This document shows, piece by piece, positions 54,813 through 63,635 of a stretch of 64,000 nucleotides of DNA. This DNA comes from Sediminibacter sp. Hel_I_10 (GTDB lineage: Bacteria > Bacteroidota > Bacteroidia > Flavobacteriales > Flavobacteriaceae), in contig NZ_JHZX01000001.1 in the NCBI RefSeq assembly GCF_000688335.1, positions 1,426,001 through 1,490,000 of the forward strand. Reading direction: 5' to 3'. The translations under genes were made by a program, and so were the position numbers. The first letter of the stretch is position 1; each line of letters opens with the position of its first letter. The notes under the pieces were generated by a model. The model ran no database searches. It was not told the DNA's origin and was given only the letters and a program-made list of their open reading frames with translations.

Positions 54813-55946
54813 TTATAAGTTCTGTAATTCCCTATTTAGGGCGGCAAAAAAGGCGTCTATATGTTTTTTCTGAATGGTTAAAGGTGGCAAAATGCGTATT
54901 AAATTTGCATTTTTAGCACTACCCGTAAACATCATATGCTCATAAATTAAACGCTTTCTCAATTCTGCAACTGGAAAATCAAATTCGAGGCCGAGCATTA
55001 ACCCCCGACCTTTGATACTTTTTAAATGCGGTAGACCTTCTGCCTGATTAATAAAGTAAGCAGACATCTCCTCAGCATTTGTCATCAAATCTTCTGTTTC
55101 TAAGACTTCTAAAACCGATAATGCTGCAACACAGGCCAGATGATTTCCACCAAAAGTAGTACCCAATAACCCAAAAGAAGCTTTGATTGATGGGTGAATT
55201 AAAATACCTCCAACTGGAAAGCCGTTACCCATCCCCTTTGCAATAGAAATGATATCTGGCTCTAGGCCGTGTTTTTGAAATGCAAAAAAATCGCCAGTTC
55301 GGCCAAAACCCGATTGTACCTCATCTGCAATAAAAGCCGTATTATAGGTTTTACATAGTGCTTGTAGCCCTTGATAAAATTCGGAAGTGCTCTGATCCAA
55401 TCCGCCAACACCTTGAATACATTCCACTATAACCGCACAAGTTTCATTCGCTTTTAAAATGGTCTCTACTGCTGTCAAGTCTCCCAAAGCAACAAAGTCT
55501 ACGTGTTGCTGCGCATTTAATGGGGCCACAATTTTAGGGTTATCGGTAGCCGCAACAGCTGCAGACGTTCGACCATGAAATGAATTATGAAATGCTGAAA
55601 TTTTAGATTTTTGATTGTGAAATGAAGCTAATTTTAGAGCGTTTTCGTTGGCTTCAGCACCAGAACTACACATAAATAATTGATAGTCTTTACACCCTGA
55701 AAGATGCTCCAACCGATCGGCCAATTGCTCTTGTAATGGATTTTGTATGGCATTGCTATAAAAGCCTAAGGTTGCCACTTGCTTACAAATAGCTTCAACG
55801 TATTTTGGATGCGAATGGCCAATAGAAATCACGGCATGACCGCCATACAAATCGAGATACTCAAGGCCCTTTTCATCATATACATAGACATCCCTTGCTC
55901 TGGTTGGCGTTACATCGTATAACGGATATACATTAAATAGACTCAT
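54813..55946 (-). CDS. argD: N-acyl-ornithine aminotransferase
   Basis: PLP aminotransferase class III (377 aa) with IADEVQSGFGRTG and the lysine in ISIAKGMGNGFPVGG. Converts N-acylglutamate semialdehyde to N-acylornithine. Position between argF' and proC in an arginine operon. Confidence 0.92.
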   Translation of the reverse strand: MSLFNVYPLYDVTPTRARDVYVYDEKGLEYLDLYGGHAVISIGHSHPKYVEAICKQVATLGFYSNAIQNPLQEQLADRLEHLSGCKDYQLFMCSSGAEANENALKLASFHNQKSKISAFHNSFHGRTSAAVAATDNPKIVAPLNAQQHVDFVALGDLTAVETILKANETCAVIVECIQGVGGLDQSTSEFYQGLQALCKTYNTAFIADEVQSGFGRTGDFFAFQKHGLEPDIISIAKGMGNGFPVGGILIHPSIKASFGLLGTTFGGNHLACVAALSVLEVLETEDLMTNAEEMSAYFINQAEGLPHLKSIKGRGLMLGLEFDFPVAELRKRLIYEHMMFTGSAKNANLIRILPPLTIQKKHIDAFFAALNRELQNL

Positions 55947-56008
55947 TATTGTTTTTTATTTAATTCTGTCTTCTGCTCTTAAACGTTTCAGCTAAGTAGA
56001 AACACATA

Positions 56009-56809
56009 TTACATCTGCTCTTTTTTAATAGTACTGATTTTATGGTAAGAGGCAATCATCCCTTGTATTAACGAAGAACTTAAGCCCTTATGCTCCATTT
56101 CATTTAAACCTTCAATAGTGCAACCTTTTGGTGTTGTAACTCGATCAATTTCTTCCTCTGGATGTTTGCCGTTTGCGATTAACAAACTCGCTGCACCTTC
56201 ACTGGTAAACATGGCCAATTCTTGAGCTTCTTTGGCATCAAAACCCAACTGAATAGCGGCTTGAGTAGTGGCGCGAATGAGACGCATCCAAAAAGCAATC
56301 CCACTTGCGCAAACTACTGTTGCTGCTTGCATCTGAGATTCTGGAATGGCCAAACTGTGCCCTAACCGATTAAAAATGGCCTCTGCGATCTTAATGCGTT
56401 TTGCGCCTTGTTGATTACTACAAAGACAGGTCATCGATTTCCCCACCGCAATAGCTGTATTTGGCATGGCTCTAATTATAGAAGTATCGGTACCAACAAC
56501 AGCTTCAATTTTAGAAATACCAAATCCGGTAACGGCGGAGATTAACACATGTTTCTCTGTTAAATGTGGCTTTATCTCATTCAAAATCACTTCGAAATGA
56601 GCTGGTTGTATCGCAAAAATCAGAATGTCTGATTTTTGAACCGCTTCTGTATTATCTGTAGTTAAGCTTACATTTTTATAACCGTCTAAATCTGAAATGC
56701 TTTCCAAATGTCGTTTCGTAAGATATAACGTCGTTATGGCATTATTTGTAATTAAGCCTTTTGCAATAGACTTGCCTAAATTTCCGGTACCTATAATGGC
56801 TATTTTCAT
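56009..56809 (-). CDS. proC: Pyrroline-5-carboxylate reductase
   Basis: Final step of proline synthesis. Nucleotide-binding start KIAIIGTGNLGKSIAKG; SAVTGFGISKIEA, RAMPNTAIAVGKSMTC and the C-terminal signature VTTPKGCTIEGLNEME are all present. I use the ATG of MKIAIIG and not the GTG six codons upstream. It is inserted between argC and argD. Confidence 0.93.
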   Translation of the reverse strand: MKIAIIGTGNLGKSIAKGLITNNAITTLYLTKRHLESISDLDGYKNVSLTTDNTEAVQKSDILIFAIQPAHFEVILNEIKPHLTEKHVLISAVTGFGISKIEAVVGTDTSIIRAMPNTAIAVGKSMTCLCSNQQGAKRIKIAEAIFNRLGHSLAIPESQMQAATVVCASGIAFWMRLIRATTQAAIQLGFDAKEAQELAMFTSEGAASLLIANGKHPEEEIDRVTTPKGCTIEGLNEMEHKGLSSSLIQGMIASYHKISTIKKEQM

Positions 56810-56890
56810 CTTAATGGCCGACTCCACGGCTATAATTTAATTAAACGAATCGTTCTAATTGTCCTGCTTCTGAACTTAAAGCTTATCGCT

Positions 56891-57868
56891 CTAAAAGTAA
56901 TTGGCCTTTAATCGAAGCCCTTCGGCCTCTTCAAAATCGAACATCAAGTTCATATTCTGAACGGCTTGCCCAGATGCGCCTTTCAGCAAATTATCAATAA
57001 TACTTGTAACCAATAATGTATCCTCATGCTTGTGCAAATGCAGGATACAATTGTTTGTATTGACCACTTGCTTTAAATGGATGTCTTCTTCTGAAATGAG
57101 CGTAAAAGCCGCATTCTCATAATACTGATCATAAAGTGATCTGGCATCTTTTAAAGTGCCGTTATAAGACGTGTAGGCCGTTGCAAAAATCCCTCTGGAA
57201 AAATTACCTCGATTCGGCATAAAATGAACCGCTCCTTCAAAATCACTTTGCAATTGCTGCACTGTTTGCCGAATCTCACCTAAATGCTGATGCGTAAAAG
57301 GTTTATAATGCGAAAAATTATTATCCCGCCATGTAAAATGTGTTGTTTCTGAAAGTGCCGTACCTGCTCCAGTAGCTCCTGTTACAGCATTAACATGAAC
57401 ATCCTTTTTTAAAAGTCCAGATGAGGCCAACGGCAGTAATGCCAATTGAATTGCAGTAGCAAAACATCCTGGATTTGCGATATATGTCGCGTTTGAAATG
57501 ACCTCCTTTTGCAATTCGGGCAAACCATACACAAAGTTCTTATTTTGAAAATGGCAATCTGCTTGTAACCTAAAATCATTACTCAAATCAATGATCCTCG
57601 TTCTTGCCGAAAATTGATGTCTCGCTAAAAAGTTAGTGGAATTTCCATGACCCAAGCACAAGAAAAGGACCTCAACCTCTGTATTTATAGAACTCGTAAA
57701 CTCCAAATCGAAAGCCCCTAACAGATCTTGGTGAATGCTGCTAATTTTATTTCCGGCGTTAGATGTACTAAACACAAAATCGATATGTACCTCGTTATGA
57801 TTTAGCAATAGCCTAATCAATTCTCCTGCGGTGTATCCTGCGCCCCCAATGATGCCTGCTTCTATCAT
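56891..57868 (-). CDS. argC: N-acetyl-gamma-glutamyl-phosphate reductase
   Basis: NADPH-dependent reduction of the acyl phosphate. N-terminal GIIGGAGYTAGEL, the catalytic Cys in IANPGCFATAIQLALLPL and HQHLGEI. 325 aa. Its start overlaps the argG stop by 4 bases. Confidence 0.95.
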   Translation of the reverse strand: MIEAGIIGGAGYTAGELIRLLLNHNEVHIDFVFSTSNAGNKISSIHQDLLGAFDLEFTSSINTEVEVLFLCLGHGNSTNFLARHQFSARTRIIDLSNDFRLQADCHFQNKNFVYGLPELQKEVISNATYIANPGCFATAIQLALLPLASSGLLKKDVHVNAVTGATGAGTALSETTHFTWRDNNFSHYKPFTHQHLGEIRQTVQQLQSDFEGAVHFMPNRGNFSRGIFATAYTSYNGTLKDARSLYDQYYENAAFTLISEEDIHLKQVVNTNNCILHLHKHEDTLLVTSIIDNLLKGASGQAVQNMNLMFDFEEAEGLRLKANYF

Positions 57869-59049
57869 GATTCTCGATTGACTTGGTGGTAAATTTTATT
57901 TTGATTTCCGAAGATTTTAATAAATCCTTTGGCTTCATCGGCCGTCCAACCGGTATTCATCTCTCCATAACTTCCAAACTTAGCGCTCATAAGATCATGA
58001 TCAGACCTGATACCATCTAAAGAAAAGTGATACGGCTTGAGGGTAACAATGACCTCACCAGAAACTTGCTCCTGGCTACTTTGAAAAAAGGCTTCCATAT
58101 TTCGCATTACGGGATCCAAATATTGGCCTTCGTGCAAATGCATCCCGTAAAAACTAGCCAAATACTCCTTATGTTGCAATTGCCATTTCGTTAGCGTATG
58201 TTTCTCTAATAAATGATGCGCTTTAATAGTAATTAAAGCAGCGGGGGCCTCAAAACCAACTCGTCCCTTGATCCCTACAATGGTATCACCCACGTGAATA
58301 TCTCTCCCTATGGCGTATGCAGAAGCCAGATCATTAAGTACCTCAATATTCACTTCAGGATTGTTTTCAACGCCATTAACAGCAACCAACTCTCCTTTAA
58401 GGAAACGCAAAACCACCTTCTCTGGATCAGAATGTTTTAATTGTGAAGGATAGGCTGTGTCTGGCAAAGGTTTTTCTGAAGTTAGGGTTTCCTCTCCTCC
58501 AACACTGGTACCCCAAAGCCCTTTATTGACAGAATACTTTGCTTTGTCCCAGGACATATCCACACCATTATCTTTCAAATAATCAATCTCTGCTTGTCTG
58601 GCCAGTTTTTGGTCCCTAATAGGTGTTATTATTTTTATGTGTGGCGCCAAGGTTTGAAAGATCATGTCAAATCGTACTTGATCATTTCCTGCTCCCGTGC
58701 TTCCATGGGCTATGTATTCTGCATCGATACTTTTGGCATACTCAATAATTTCTATGGCCTGTATGATACGTTCTGCACTTACAGATAAGGGATAGGTGTT
58801 GTTTTTAAGCACATTTCCGAAGATTAAAAACTTTACGACCTTTTGATAATAGGAGCTCACTGCGGCAATATTCTTATAAGTGGAGACGCCCATTTTATAG
58901 GCATTTGCTTCAATATTTTCAATATCTTCATCTGTAAAACCACCAGTATTGACGCTTACCGCGTGTACCTCATAACCTGCTTTACTTAAACTTACTGCAC
59001 AGTAGGATGTATCTAAACCGCCACTATAGGCTAAAACTAATTTTTTCAT
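57865..59049 (-). CDS. argG: Argininosuccinate synthase
   Basis: Joins citrulline and aspartate. The ATP-pyrophosphatase loop is LAYSGGLDTSYC; STGAGNDQVRFD and DMSWDKAKYSVNKGLWGTS follow. Start at ATG, overlapping the stop of the upstream acetyltransferase by 4 bases; an upstream TTG would add residues not typical of the family. The enzyme needs free citrulline, which requires deacylation by the argE product. Confidence 0.95.
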   Translation of the reverse strand: MKKLVLAYSGGLDTSYCAVSLSKAGYEVHAVSVNTGGFTDEDIENIEANAYKMGVSTYKNIAAVSSYYQKVVKFLIFGNVLKNNTYPLSVSAERIIQAIEIIEYAKSIDAEYIAHGSTGAGNDQVRFDMIFQTLAPHIKIITPIRDQKLARQAEIDYLKDNGVDMSWDKAKYSVNKGLWGTSVGGEETLTSEKPLPDTAYPSQLKHSDPEKVVLRFLKGELVAVNGVENNPEVNIEVLNDLASAYAIGRDIHVGDTIVGIKGRVGFEAPAALITIKAHHLLEKHTLTKWQLQHKEYLASFYGMHLHEGQYLDPVMRNMEAFFQSSQEQVSGEVIVTLKPYHFSLDGIRSDHDLMSAKFGSYGEMNTGWTADEAKGFIKIFGNQNKIYHQVNRES

Positions 59050-59669
59050 TTCTTGTCTTTCTTTAAAAACATGGATTGTTTGATGTTTTTTAACCGTGTC
59101 CAAACCTTTTTATCATAAACATGCTCTTGACTTCCGGGTGCTTTTTGTTTCAAAGGATCATATAACATCCCTGTACAAAGGCACATTTTTTGGTCTGTAC
59201 GCTGTAAAACATCGTAATTTTTACAGGTTTGGCAACCGTTCCAAAAGGTTTGATCATCTGTAAGCTCTGAAAACGTGACGGGTTTATAGCCCAAATCACT
59301 ATTCATTTTCATAACCGCTAAGCCTGTGGTAATACTAAATACCTTAGCTTCTGGAAACTTTGTCCTAGAATGATCAAATATTTTCTGCTTGATCTGTTTG
59401 GCCAAACCAATGTTTCTAAAATCTGGATGAACGATGAGACCTGAATTGGCTACAAATTTTCCATGACTCCAAGCTTCGATATAGCAAAAGCCAGCAAATT
59501 TATCTCCGTCTAGGGCAATCACAGCATTACCGTTTTCCATCTTAGTAATGATGTATTCTGGTTTACGCTTAGCAATGCCAGTACCTCGTACTTGAGCGGC
59601 TTCTGCAATGGTATTACAAATGAGCTCTGCATAAACGCTATGCGATTTATTGGCAATAACAATTTCCAT
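59046..59669 (-). CDS. GNAT N-acetyltransferase with Cys-rich C terminus, candidate N-acetylglutamate synthase
   Basis: First gene of the arginine operon. A GNAT fold of about 140 aa with the acyl-CoA loop RNIGLAKQIK (residues 85-94) is followed by a ~65-residue tail containing C146-x2-C149-x13-C163-x-C165, a possible zinc or iron-sulfur site, and a basic end. No other acetyl-donor enzyme (argA or argJ) lies in the operon, so this protein is the best candidate for making the first acylated intermediate. The reaction is inferred. Confidence 0.75.
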   Translation of the reverse strand: MEIVIANKSHSVYAELICNTIAEAAQVRGTGIAKRKPEYIITKMENGNAVIALDGDKFAGFCYIEAWSHGKFVANSGLIVHPDFRNIGLAKQIKQKIFDHSRTKFPEAKVFSITTGLAVMKMNSDLGYKPVTFSELTDDQTFWNGCQTCKNYDVLQRTDQKMCLCTGMLYDPLKQKAPGSQEHVYDKKVWTRLKNIKQSMFLKKDKK

Positions 59670-60114
59670 TGTTGAATTAATTTAAATTTTTATGTATTGG
59701 ATTGTTTTTGAAATTGGAAATGGACACACCTAATTCCTATAAATACGCATAACCCTTACGGGCGACGCAGGGTACTAAAATTTAGAAAAGCGATAGTTAG
59801 ATGCTTTCTAAAATGATATTCTAAGGATGGTATTTGTAAAAGGTATTTCAAAAAGTAAAAAATAAAAAAAGGTTATACTAAAAACTTAATTTTCAAGTAT
59901 TAGCGACGTAGCTCACATGACCTGGAGCGTTTGGGGAATAACAACCTATTTCTATTTTTCTGGAATATCATATTACTAAATTATAAATTAAATCGATACT
60001 TGATCTGTTTTCTAATCAGATTTAATGAAAGTTTAATAAAATGCCGTTTTATCATTAAAAAACTGAACATCATGCAACAGTCTCAATCTCTTTCTGGTGT
60101 TTCGAAGCTCTCAA
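59670..60114. other. 445-base gap before the arginine operon
   Basis: AT-rich, without a convincing gene. It must contain the promoter of the minus-strand arginine operon. A GC-rich inverted repeat ACCCT (59752-59756) with AGGGT (59769-59773) stands out from the surroundings. An 18-kDa-size or larger gene is absent; a hydrophobic plus-strand frame at 59931-60152 is not convincing. No leader peptide rich in Arg and no terminator with T tail was seen. Confidence 0.5.
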
Positions 60115-61380
60115 TTATACTAAAAACTGAAACAGATCTGGTTTATCATTAAGATAATCTCCATAAAATTTACGCAATTTCATTTTGGTGATGAGCGGTT
60201 CCAAATCCTTTGCGTCTTTAAGTTCTAAACCAACTACAGCCGCTCCGTTTTCCCGATTGGTTTTTTTGGTATATTCAAAGTGGGTGATATCATCGTTAGG
60301 GCCTAGTATTTCTACAACAAATTCTCTTAGTGCTCCTGCTCTTTGCGGGAATTTAATAATAAAATAATGCTTGAGATTCGCGTAAATCAATGCGCGCTCT
60401 TTGATTTCGGCAGTTCTGGTAATATCATTATTACTGCCACTAACGATACAAACCACATTTTTGCCTTTAATTTCTTCGGAATAATGCTCTAAAGCTGCAA
60501 TGCTCATGGCGCCTGCAGGTTCTACGACAATGGCCTCCTTATTGTATAAATCTAAAATGGTTTGGCAGATATGCCCCTCATCAACAGTAATGACATCATG
60601 TAAATTTTCTCTACAAATCTCAAAGTTCATGTCTCCAACGCGTTTCACAGCAGCGCCGTCTACAAAACTCTCGATCTGTCTGAGCTCTGTATTGCGTTTA
60701 TTTTTAATTGAGGTAGACATAGAAGGCGCGCCTTTTGGCTCAACGCCAATAATCTTTGTTTGTGGAGACAACTCTTTAAATACAGAGGATAATCCCGCAG
60801 ACAATCCACCACCACCAACTGGTACAAAAACATAGTGGATAGGGTGTTGAATGGCTTGATCTATAATTTCTAAACCAACTGTAGCCTGCCCTTCAATGAC
60901 CTTTTCATCATTAAACGGATTGATAAACGTCTTATTTAACTCCTCGCATTGCAACATGGCGGCGTGATACGCATCATCGTAAGTATCGCCCTCTAAGACG
61001 ACTTCAATATAATCTTCGCCAAAGAACTTCACCTGTTCTATCTTTTGATTGGGTGTTGGTACAGGCATAAAAATGGTGCCTTTAATCTTCAAAAGTTTGC
61101 ACGATAGTGCAACACCTTGCGCGTGGTTGCCCGCACTGGCGCATACAATTCCATTTTCAATTTCCGAAGCAGATAAAGAAGACATTTTATTGTAAGCCCC
61201 TCTTATTTTATAAGAACGCACTTGCTGCAAATCTTCTCTTTTAAAAAGAACGTTGCTCTCGTAAAGTCTAGAGTACTGCATGTTGGCCATCAATGGTGTG
61301 ACCGATGCAATGCCTTCTAATTTTATGGCGGCTGCCTCTATGGATGCTAAAGTGGGATGGTATGTTGTTTTTAATTCCAT
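60115..61380 (-). CDS. ilvA: Threonine deaminase (threonine ammonia-lyase)
   Basis: Makes 2-oxobutanoate for isoleucine. PLP lysine at residue 58 in RSYKIRGAYN, PLP-phosphate loop PVGGGGLSAG, and CASAGNHAQGVA. The C-terminal ~85 residues (KFPQRAGALREFV onwards) form a single ACT-like regulatory domain, in contrast to two in E. coli IlvA (514 aa); 421 aa here. Confidence 0.94.
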   Translation of the reverse strand: MELKTTYHPTLASIEAAAIKLEGIASVTPLMANMQYSRLYESNVLFKREDLQQVRSYKIRGAYNKMSSLSASEIENGIVCASAGNHAQGVALSCKLLKIKGTIFMPVPTPNQKIEQVKFFGEDYIEVVLEGDTYDDAYHAAMLQCEELNKTFINPFNDEKVIEGQATVGLEIIDQAIQHPIHYVFVPVGGGGLSAGLSSVFKELSPQTKIIGVEPKGAPSMSTSIKNKRNTELRQIESFVDGAAVKRVGDMNFEICRENLHDVITVDEGHICQTILDLYNKEAIVVEPAGAMSIAALEHYSEEIKGKNVVCIVSGSNNDITRTAEIKERALIYANLKHYFIIKFPQRAGALREFVVEILGPNDDITHFEYTKKTNRENGAAVVGLELKDAKDLEPLITKMKLRKFYGDYLNDKPDLFQFLV

Positions 61381-61450
61381 TGACGGGATCTATGCAAATG
61401 TTATAATCTATGAGAAGGTTTTAAAAATGGTTTGGCCTATAAATAGCGAC

Positions 61451-62956
61451 CTAAGCCAATACAGAAGCTTTTGTGGTATAATCTTCTTGCTTAATCACCT
61501 TCATTGCAGTCATTGCTGCACGTAAACGCTTACCTACGGACTCAATAGGATGATTTCTAATGGCATCATTGACAGCAATTAGCTCCAAATTATCAACGCC
61601 GTTAGCCTGTGTAAACGGCTTACCAATAACAGAGGTATCTACGGTTTGCATAAAATCTGCCAACAACGGTTTGCAATCATGATCAAATAAATAACAGCCG
61701 TATTCTGCGGTATCAGAAATGACGCGATTCATTTCAAAAAGTTTCTTTCTAGCAATGGTATTTGCAATTAATGGCAATTCATGAAGTGATTCATAATACG
61801 CAGAATCTTCAATAATTCCTGCGCTAACCATAGTTTCAAAAGCCAACTCTACACCAGATTTCACAAAAGCCACTAAGAGCACACCATGATCAAAGTACTC
61901 TTGTTCTGATATATGACTAGGCGTTAACCCTGTTTTCTCAAAAGCAGTTTCTCCAGTTGCCGCCCGCCATTTCAAGAGGTTGGCGTCGTCATTTGCCCAA
62001 TCTTCCATCATGGTTTTAGAAAAGTGACCAGATATAATATCGTCCATGTGTTTTTCAAAAAGTGGACGCATGATGTCTTTTAATTCTTCGGAAAGTTGAT
62101 AGGCCTTAATTTTTGCCGGGTTAGATAATCGATCCATCATATTGGTAATGCCGCCATGTTTTAACGCCTCGGTAATGGTTTCCCAACCGTATTGAATGAG
62201 TTTCGCCGCATAATCTGGCGCAATACCTTCTGCCACCATTTTATCAAAAGACAAGATAGCACCTGTTTGTAACAAGCCACACAAAATGGTTTGCTCTCCC
62301 ATTAAATCTGATTTGACCTCTGCAATAAAAGAAGATTGTAAAACTCCCGCTCTATGCCCTCCAGTTGCTGCAGCATAAGCCTTGGCCTGATCCCATCCTT
62401 TTTGTTCAGGATCATTTTCTGGATGTACAGCAATTAAAGTTGGCACGCCAAAACCACGTTTATACTCTTCGCGCACCTCTGTTCCAGGGCATTTTGGAGC
62501 CACCATGATCACAGTCAAATCCTCACGTACTTTTGTGCCTTCCTCAACAATGTTAAATCCGTGCGAATAACTCAATGTAGCGCCTTTTTTCATTAATGGC
62601 ATCACGGCTTTTACCACCATAGAATGCTGTTTATCTGGCGTAAGATTTAATACCACATCGGCAGTAGGGATCAACTCTTCATAAGTGCCCACCTTAAAAT
62701 CATTAGAGGTCGCATTGTTATAAGAATCACGTTTTTCATCGATAGCCGCTTGACGCAATGCATAAGAGATGTCAAGTCCTGAGTCTCTCATGTTTAAACC
62801 TTGATTTAAACCTTGAGCGCCACAACCAACAATCACAATTTTCTTTCCTTTTAAAGCATCTACTCCATCTTCAAACTCTGAAGCTTCCATAAAACGACAT
62901 TTGCCCAATTGCTCTAATTGTGCTCTTAATGATAAACTGTTGAAATAATTTGACAT
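61451..62956 (-). CDS. ilvC: Ketol-acid reductoisomerase, class II
   Basis: Converts acetolactate and acetohydroxybutyrate in valine and isoleucine synthesis. The Rossmann signature is [19 protein letters not shown], typical of the long class II enzymes (E. coli 491 aa; here 501). The knotted helical domain is duplicated, with the catalytic Asp/Glu around [11 protein letters not shown]. The gap to ilvN contains one CTTCGGAAA motif. Confidence 0.96.
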   Translation of the reverse strand: MSNYFNSLSLRAQLEQLGKCRFMEASEFEDGVDALKGKKIVIVGCGAQGLNQGLNMRDSGLDISYALRQAAIDEKRDSYNNATSNDFKVGTYEELIPTADVVLNLTPDKQHSMVVKAVMPLMKKGATLSYSHGFNIVEEGTKVREDLTVIMVAPKCPGTEVREEYKRGFGVPTLIAVHPENDPEQKGWDQAKAYAAATGGHRAGVLQSSFIAEVKSDLMGEQTILCGLLQTGAILSFDKMVAEGIAPDYAAKLIQYGWETITEALKHGGITNMMDRLSNPAKIKAYQLSEELKDIMRPLFEKHMDDIISGHFSKTMMEDWANDDANLLKWRAATGETAFEKTGLTPSHISEQEYFDHGVLLVAFVKSGVELAFETMVSAGIIEDSAYYESLHELPLIANTIARKKLFEMNRVISDTAEYGCYLFDHDCKPLLADFMQTVDTSVIGKPFTQANGVDNLELIAVNDAIRNHPIESVGKRLRAAMTAMKVIKQEDYTTKASVLA

Positions 62957-63048
62957 GATTTTATTTTTTCTGAATGATTTTATTAAGCGAAACTTCGGAA
63001 ATTTTAATCCTCGTCTGCGCTTCTATGAATTTGTTTTATGAACCTAAA

Positions 63049-63585
63049 TTAAGCTGAAAATGACTCCTTAAGCATTGCCGAAATCTTCATTTCATCTTTG
63101 GTTACTGCAATACGGCCCGAACGGGTAAATTGCATGATCCCGAAAGCGCTTATCTCCCTATACAAAAGATCTATTTCCTCTTTTCTACCAGATTTTTCAA
63201 TAACAAAAAACTCTTTGTTAACCGTTACAATGCGAGCACTACTATCTTTTATGATATTTTGAATTTGACGCTCATCAAACAACAAACCTGATCTAATCTT
63301 GAACATACAGGATTCTAAATAAATAATATCCTCCTCGTTATGGTAAAAGGCTTTAATGACCTCTACCTGTTTTTCTATCTGTCCGATAATTTTTTTCATA
63401 CGTTCTTCGGAAAGTTTCACAACAATGGTCCATTTGGAGACCTGTTCAATTTCTGAAACCGAAGAATTTATACTTTCGATATTGATGTGACGTCTTTGAA
63501 AGATCGCTGAAATACGGTTTAATAACCCAATGTTGTTTTCTGTATAAATAGAAACGGTATATAATTGCTCTTGTGCTTCACTCAT
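63049..63585 (-). CDS. ilvN: Acetolactate synthase small subunit
   Basis: Regulatory subunit (178 aa) with an N-terminal ACT domain: YTVSIYTENNIGLLNRISAIFQRR, INSSVSEIEQVSKWTIVV. A C-terminal part of about 90 residues completes the usual length. Confers valine inhibition in characterised enzymes. Confidence 0.93.
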   Translation of the reverse strand: MSEAQEQLYTVSIYTENNIGLLNRISAIFQRRHINIESINSSVSEIEQVSKWTIVVKLSEERMKKIIGQIEKQVEVIKAFYHNEEDIIYLESCMFKIRSGLLFDERQIQNIIKDSSARIVTVNKEFFVIEKSGRKEEIDLLYREISAFGIMQFTRSGRIAVTKDEMKISAMLKESFSA

Positions 63586-63635
63586 CTGTTTTCTGCTTTT
63601 ACTTCAATCTATGTGTAATCGATCTTTGCTTTAAC

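Larger units (their letters stand above)
5749..63413. repeat. Dispersed 9-mer TTTCCGAAG/CTTCGGAAA
   Basis: By eye I find CTTCGGAAA on the plus strand from 5749, 12006, 22040, 25686, 33384, 44171, 53167, 62086, 62993 and 63405, and TTTCCGAAG from 23579, 35181, 38479, 45946, 52388, 57905, 58814 and 61161. Six more positions have the 8-mer core only (9809, 26561, 33724, 41806, 52959, 60474). The copies lie in genes in several reading frames and in three gaps (pheA operon, leuA-leuC, ilvN-ilvC). Chance would give about half a copy of the 9-mer in this window. Confidence 0.6.

Noticed and set aside
59931-60152. Open plus-strand frame of 73 codons with a hydrophobic, Phe/Trp/Leu-rich start
   Set aside because: It runs into the 3' end of ilvA on the other strand, has no plausible downstream gene to control and its composition is explained by AT-rich DNA.
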